The notes under the pieces are model-generated. The model was given only the letters and a program-made list of their open reading frames with translations, was not told where the DNA came from and searched no databases. Positions 23,034 to 23,967 of a stretch of DNA of 23,967 bases are shown here, piece by piece. Location of the stretch: IMG/VR virus record IMGVR_UViG_3300035181_000004, positions 1-23,967 of that record; one strand, written 5' to 3'. Origin of the DNA: a virus. Each line of letters starts with the position of its first letter. The first letter of the stretch is position 1. Made by a program: the position numbers and the translations under genes.

Positions 23034-23967
23034 TTATGTCGTCTTGGGAACCAATTCCCACTTGTAAGAGTACAAAGTTGGCGTAATTGCGTCCGTAATG
23101 CTCAGAGAATCGACGCTAGTATGCGACCCGACAATAAGTCCTCGACTTGCAGCATAGTGCTCTGTCACTTGGGCGGCAGAGAGAACTGATGAGTACGCAG
23201 CCACTCCCATTACGTCCATAACCGGCGAAGTACCAACTCCGGTATAGTGTTGTGCTAGGCTAAACTTGGTTGTCACACCAGCAGCAACCGTCGCCACAAG
23301 ATGTAGGTTTTGGGCAAGGTTGATAGTTCCACCCGATGTGAATGTTGCACCATTAAGATAAACGTTTGTGAATCCTACCCAGGACAGGGTTGTACCGGTA
23401 ATGGTAATCGCATACTCTGTTCCGCCCGCGTTGTCTCGGACACAGAGGATTTCTCCTGTTCCCGAGCGTACTCGACATACTAACTCAACAGTGTTATAGG
23501 TGGCAGACTCAAATTCGAAACGCTGTGTTCCGGTAATCTTCATGTTCGGTCTGTCCAGCCCCTCATATACTCTATCATTTTCCTGATTTGAAACCCAGTT
23601 ATATGTTGTGGTTAGGCACATCTTGTCAGAGTTAAGAGCCTTAATGTCAACATTGCTGAATATTTTGAAGTTGATGTAATCTAAGAATCCTACGTGGTCA
23701 TCGTCTGTGGTAAGGGTAACCTTAACTATAAATGGGCCGAGCACCTGTGCTCCGCCAAGTGTTCCTGTCTGTGGAAAGTTAGGGATAATGTCACTCTTGT
23801 TCGCGGTAGTGAAACCAGATCCGTTATAGGAAACTGCAACCGTAAGGAATGTTGATTCTGCTCCGCCCCAATCCATGTGGTGATCAACATATGTTCCAGA
23901 GTAAGGCGCGGTGAAGGTATACTGCCACGTACCAATCGCCTTAGGGTTAAGGTTGGTATCTAGTAGG
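23034..23967 (-). CDS. LamG-like (concanavalin-type) structural protein, 5' part missing (runs off right edge)
   Basis: The frame is open from the window edge to TAA at 23034, giving at least 310 residues with the N-terminus outside. An early stretch AIGTWQYTFTAPYSGTYVDHHMDWGGAES looks like the strand region of a PA14- or carbohydrate-binding-like domain. The second half has the laminin-G / concanavalin pattern: FEFESATYNTVELVCRVRSGTGEILCVRDN, VYLNGATF, and the closing MDVMGVAAYSSVLSAAQVTEHYAASRG. Such domains bind sugars on host or environmental surfaces. The tail end contains VDSLSITDAI, similar to the TDSLSLTVAD unit of the giant fibre. Its place before portal is unusual. It may be a virion surface protein; no sign of an enzyme is seen. 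Confidence 0.85.
   Translation of the reverse strand, partial: LLDTNLNPKAIGTWQYTFTAPYSGTYVDHHMDWGGAESTFLTVAVSYNGSGFTTANKSDIIPNFPQTGTLGGAQVLGPFIVKVTLTTDDDHVGFLDYINFKIFSNVDIKALNSDKMCLTTTYNWVSNQENDRVYEGLDRPNMKITGTQRFEFESATYNTVELVCRVRSGTGEILCVRDNAGGTEYAITITGTTLSWVGFTNVYLNGATFTSGGTINLAQNLHLVATVAAGVTTKFSLAQHYTGVGTSPVMDVMGVAAYSSVLSAAQVTEHYAASRGLIVGSHTSVDSLSITDAITPTLYSYKWELVPKTT

Overview
The window is a stretch of the structural (virion) region of a tailed dsDNA phage or prophage with a long, tape-measure-dependent tail. Every gene I can support lies on the minus strand, so the genes are read from right to left. Composition is near 50% G+C by spot counts, CTA leucine codons are frequent, and one gene appears to have a near-leaderless start behind an extended promoter. 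Together with the gene families, this fits a phage of an actinobacterium of moderate G+C. That host call is an inference; nothing in the sequence names the host.

Layout in transcription order: a protein with a LamG-like lectin fold that runs off the right edge (23967-23034); a small conserved protein (22995-22663); portal (22697-21114); prohead protease fused to a scaffold, with a probable internal scaffold start (21074-19776, internal start 20297); major capsid protein (19741-18758); a small head protein (18656-18252); a 49-codon gene (18255-18106); three beta-rich small or medium structural proteins (18106-17732, 17619-17170, 17163-16438); a giant 1898-aa beta-helix plus repeat fibre (16431-10735); head-tail adaptor, head closure, neck and tail terminator proteins (10738-8040); major tail protein (7943-7299); tail assembly chaperones with a -1 frameshift (7194-6518); tape measure (6518-1113); a minor tail protein (1116-706); and a second minor tail protein that runs off the left edge (706-1). 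No stretch of 300 bases lacks a gene. Small and large terminase, lysis and replication genes are not in the window.

The control signals divide the region into transcription units. Two copies of an identical 16-bp element, TAATTTGCATTTTAAT, begin exactly at the stop codons of portal and tail terminator. Each supplies a TTGCAT -35 box with a TATA-type -10 box 17 bp away. A third TTGCGT-17-TATAAT promoter precedes the tail chaperones, and an extended -10 promoter follows the capsid gene. Strong hairpins follow the capsid, the 124-aa gene and the major tail gene. The capsid and major tail genes also share an 18-of-19 identical leader carrying the ribosome binding site.

The most unusual content is the 7.3-kb block between capsid and adaptor (18106-10735). 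It holds a giant protein with about 43 copies of a 20-residue Ser/Thr-rich repeat in three blocks, separated by two inserted domains. At least one of these resembles the stand-alone protein just upstream. Its position inside the head module makes capsid-attached fibres a serious possibility.
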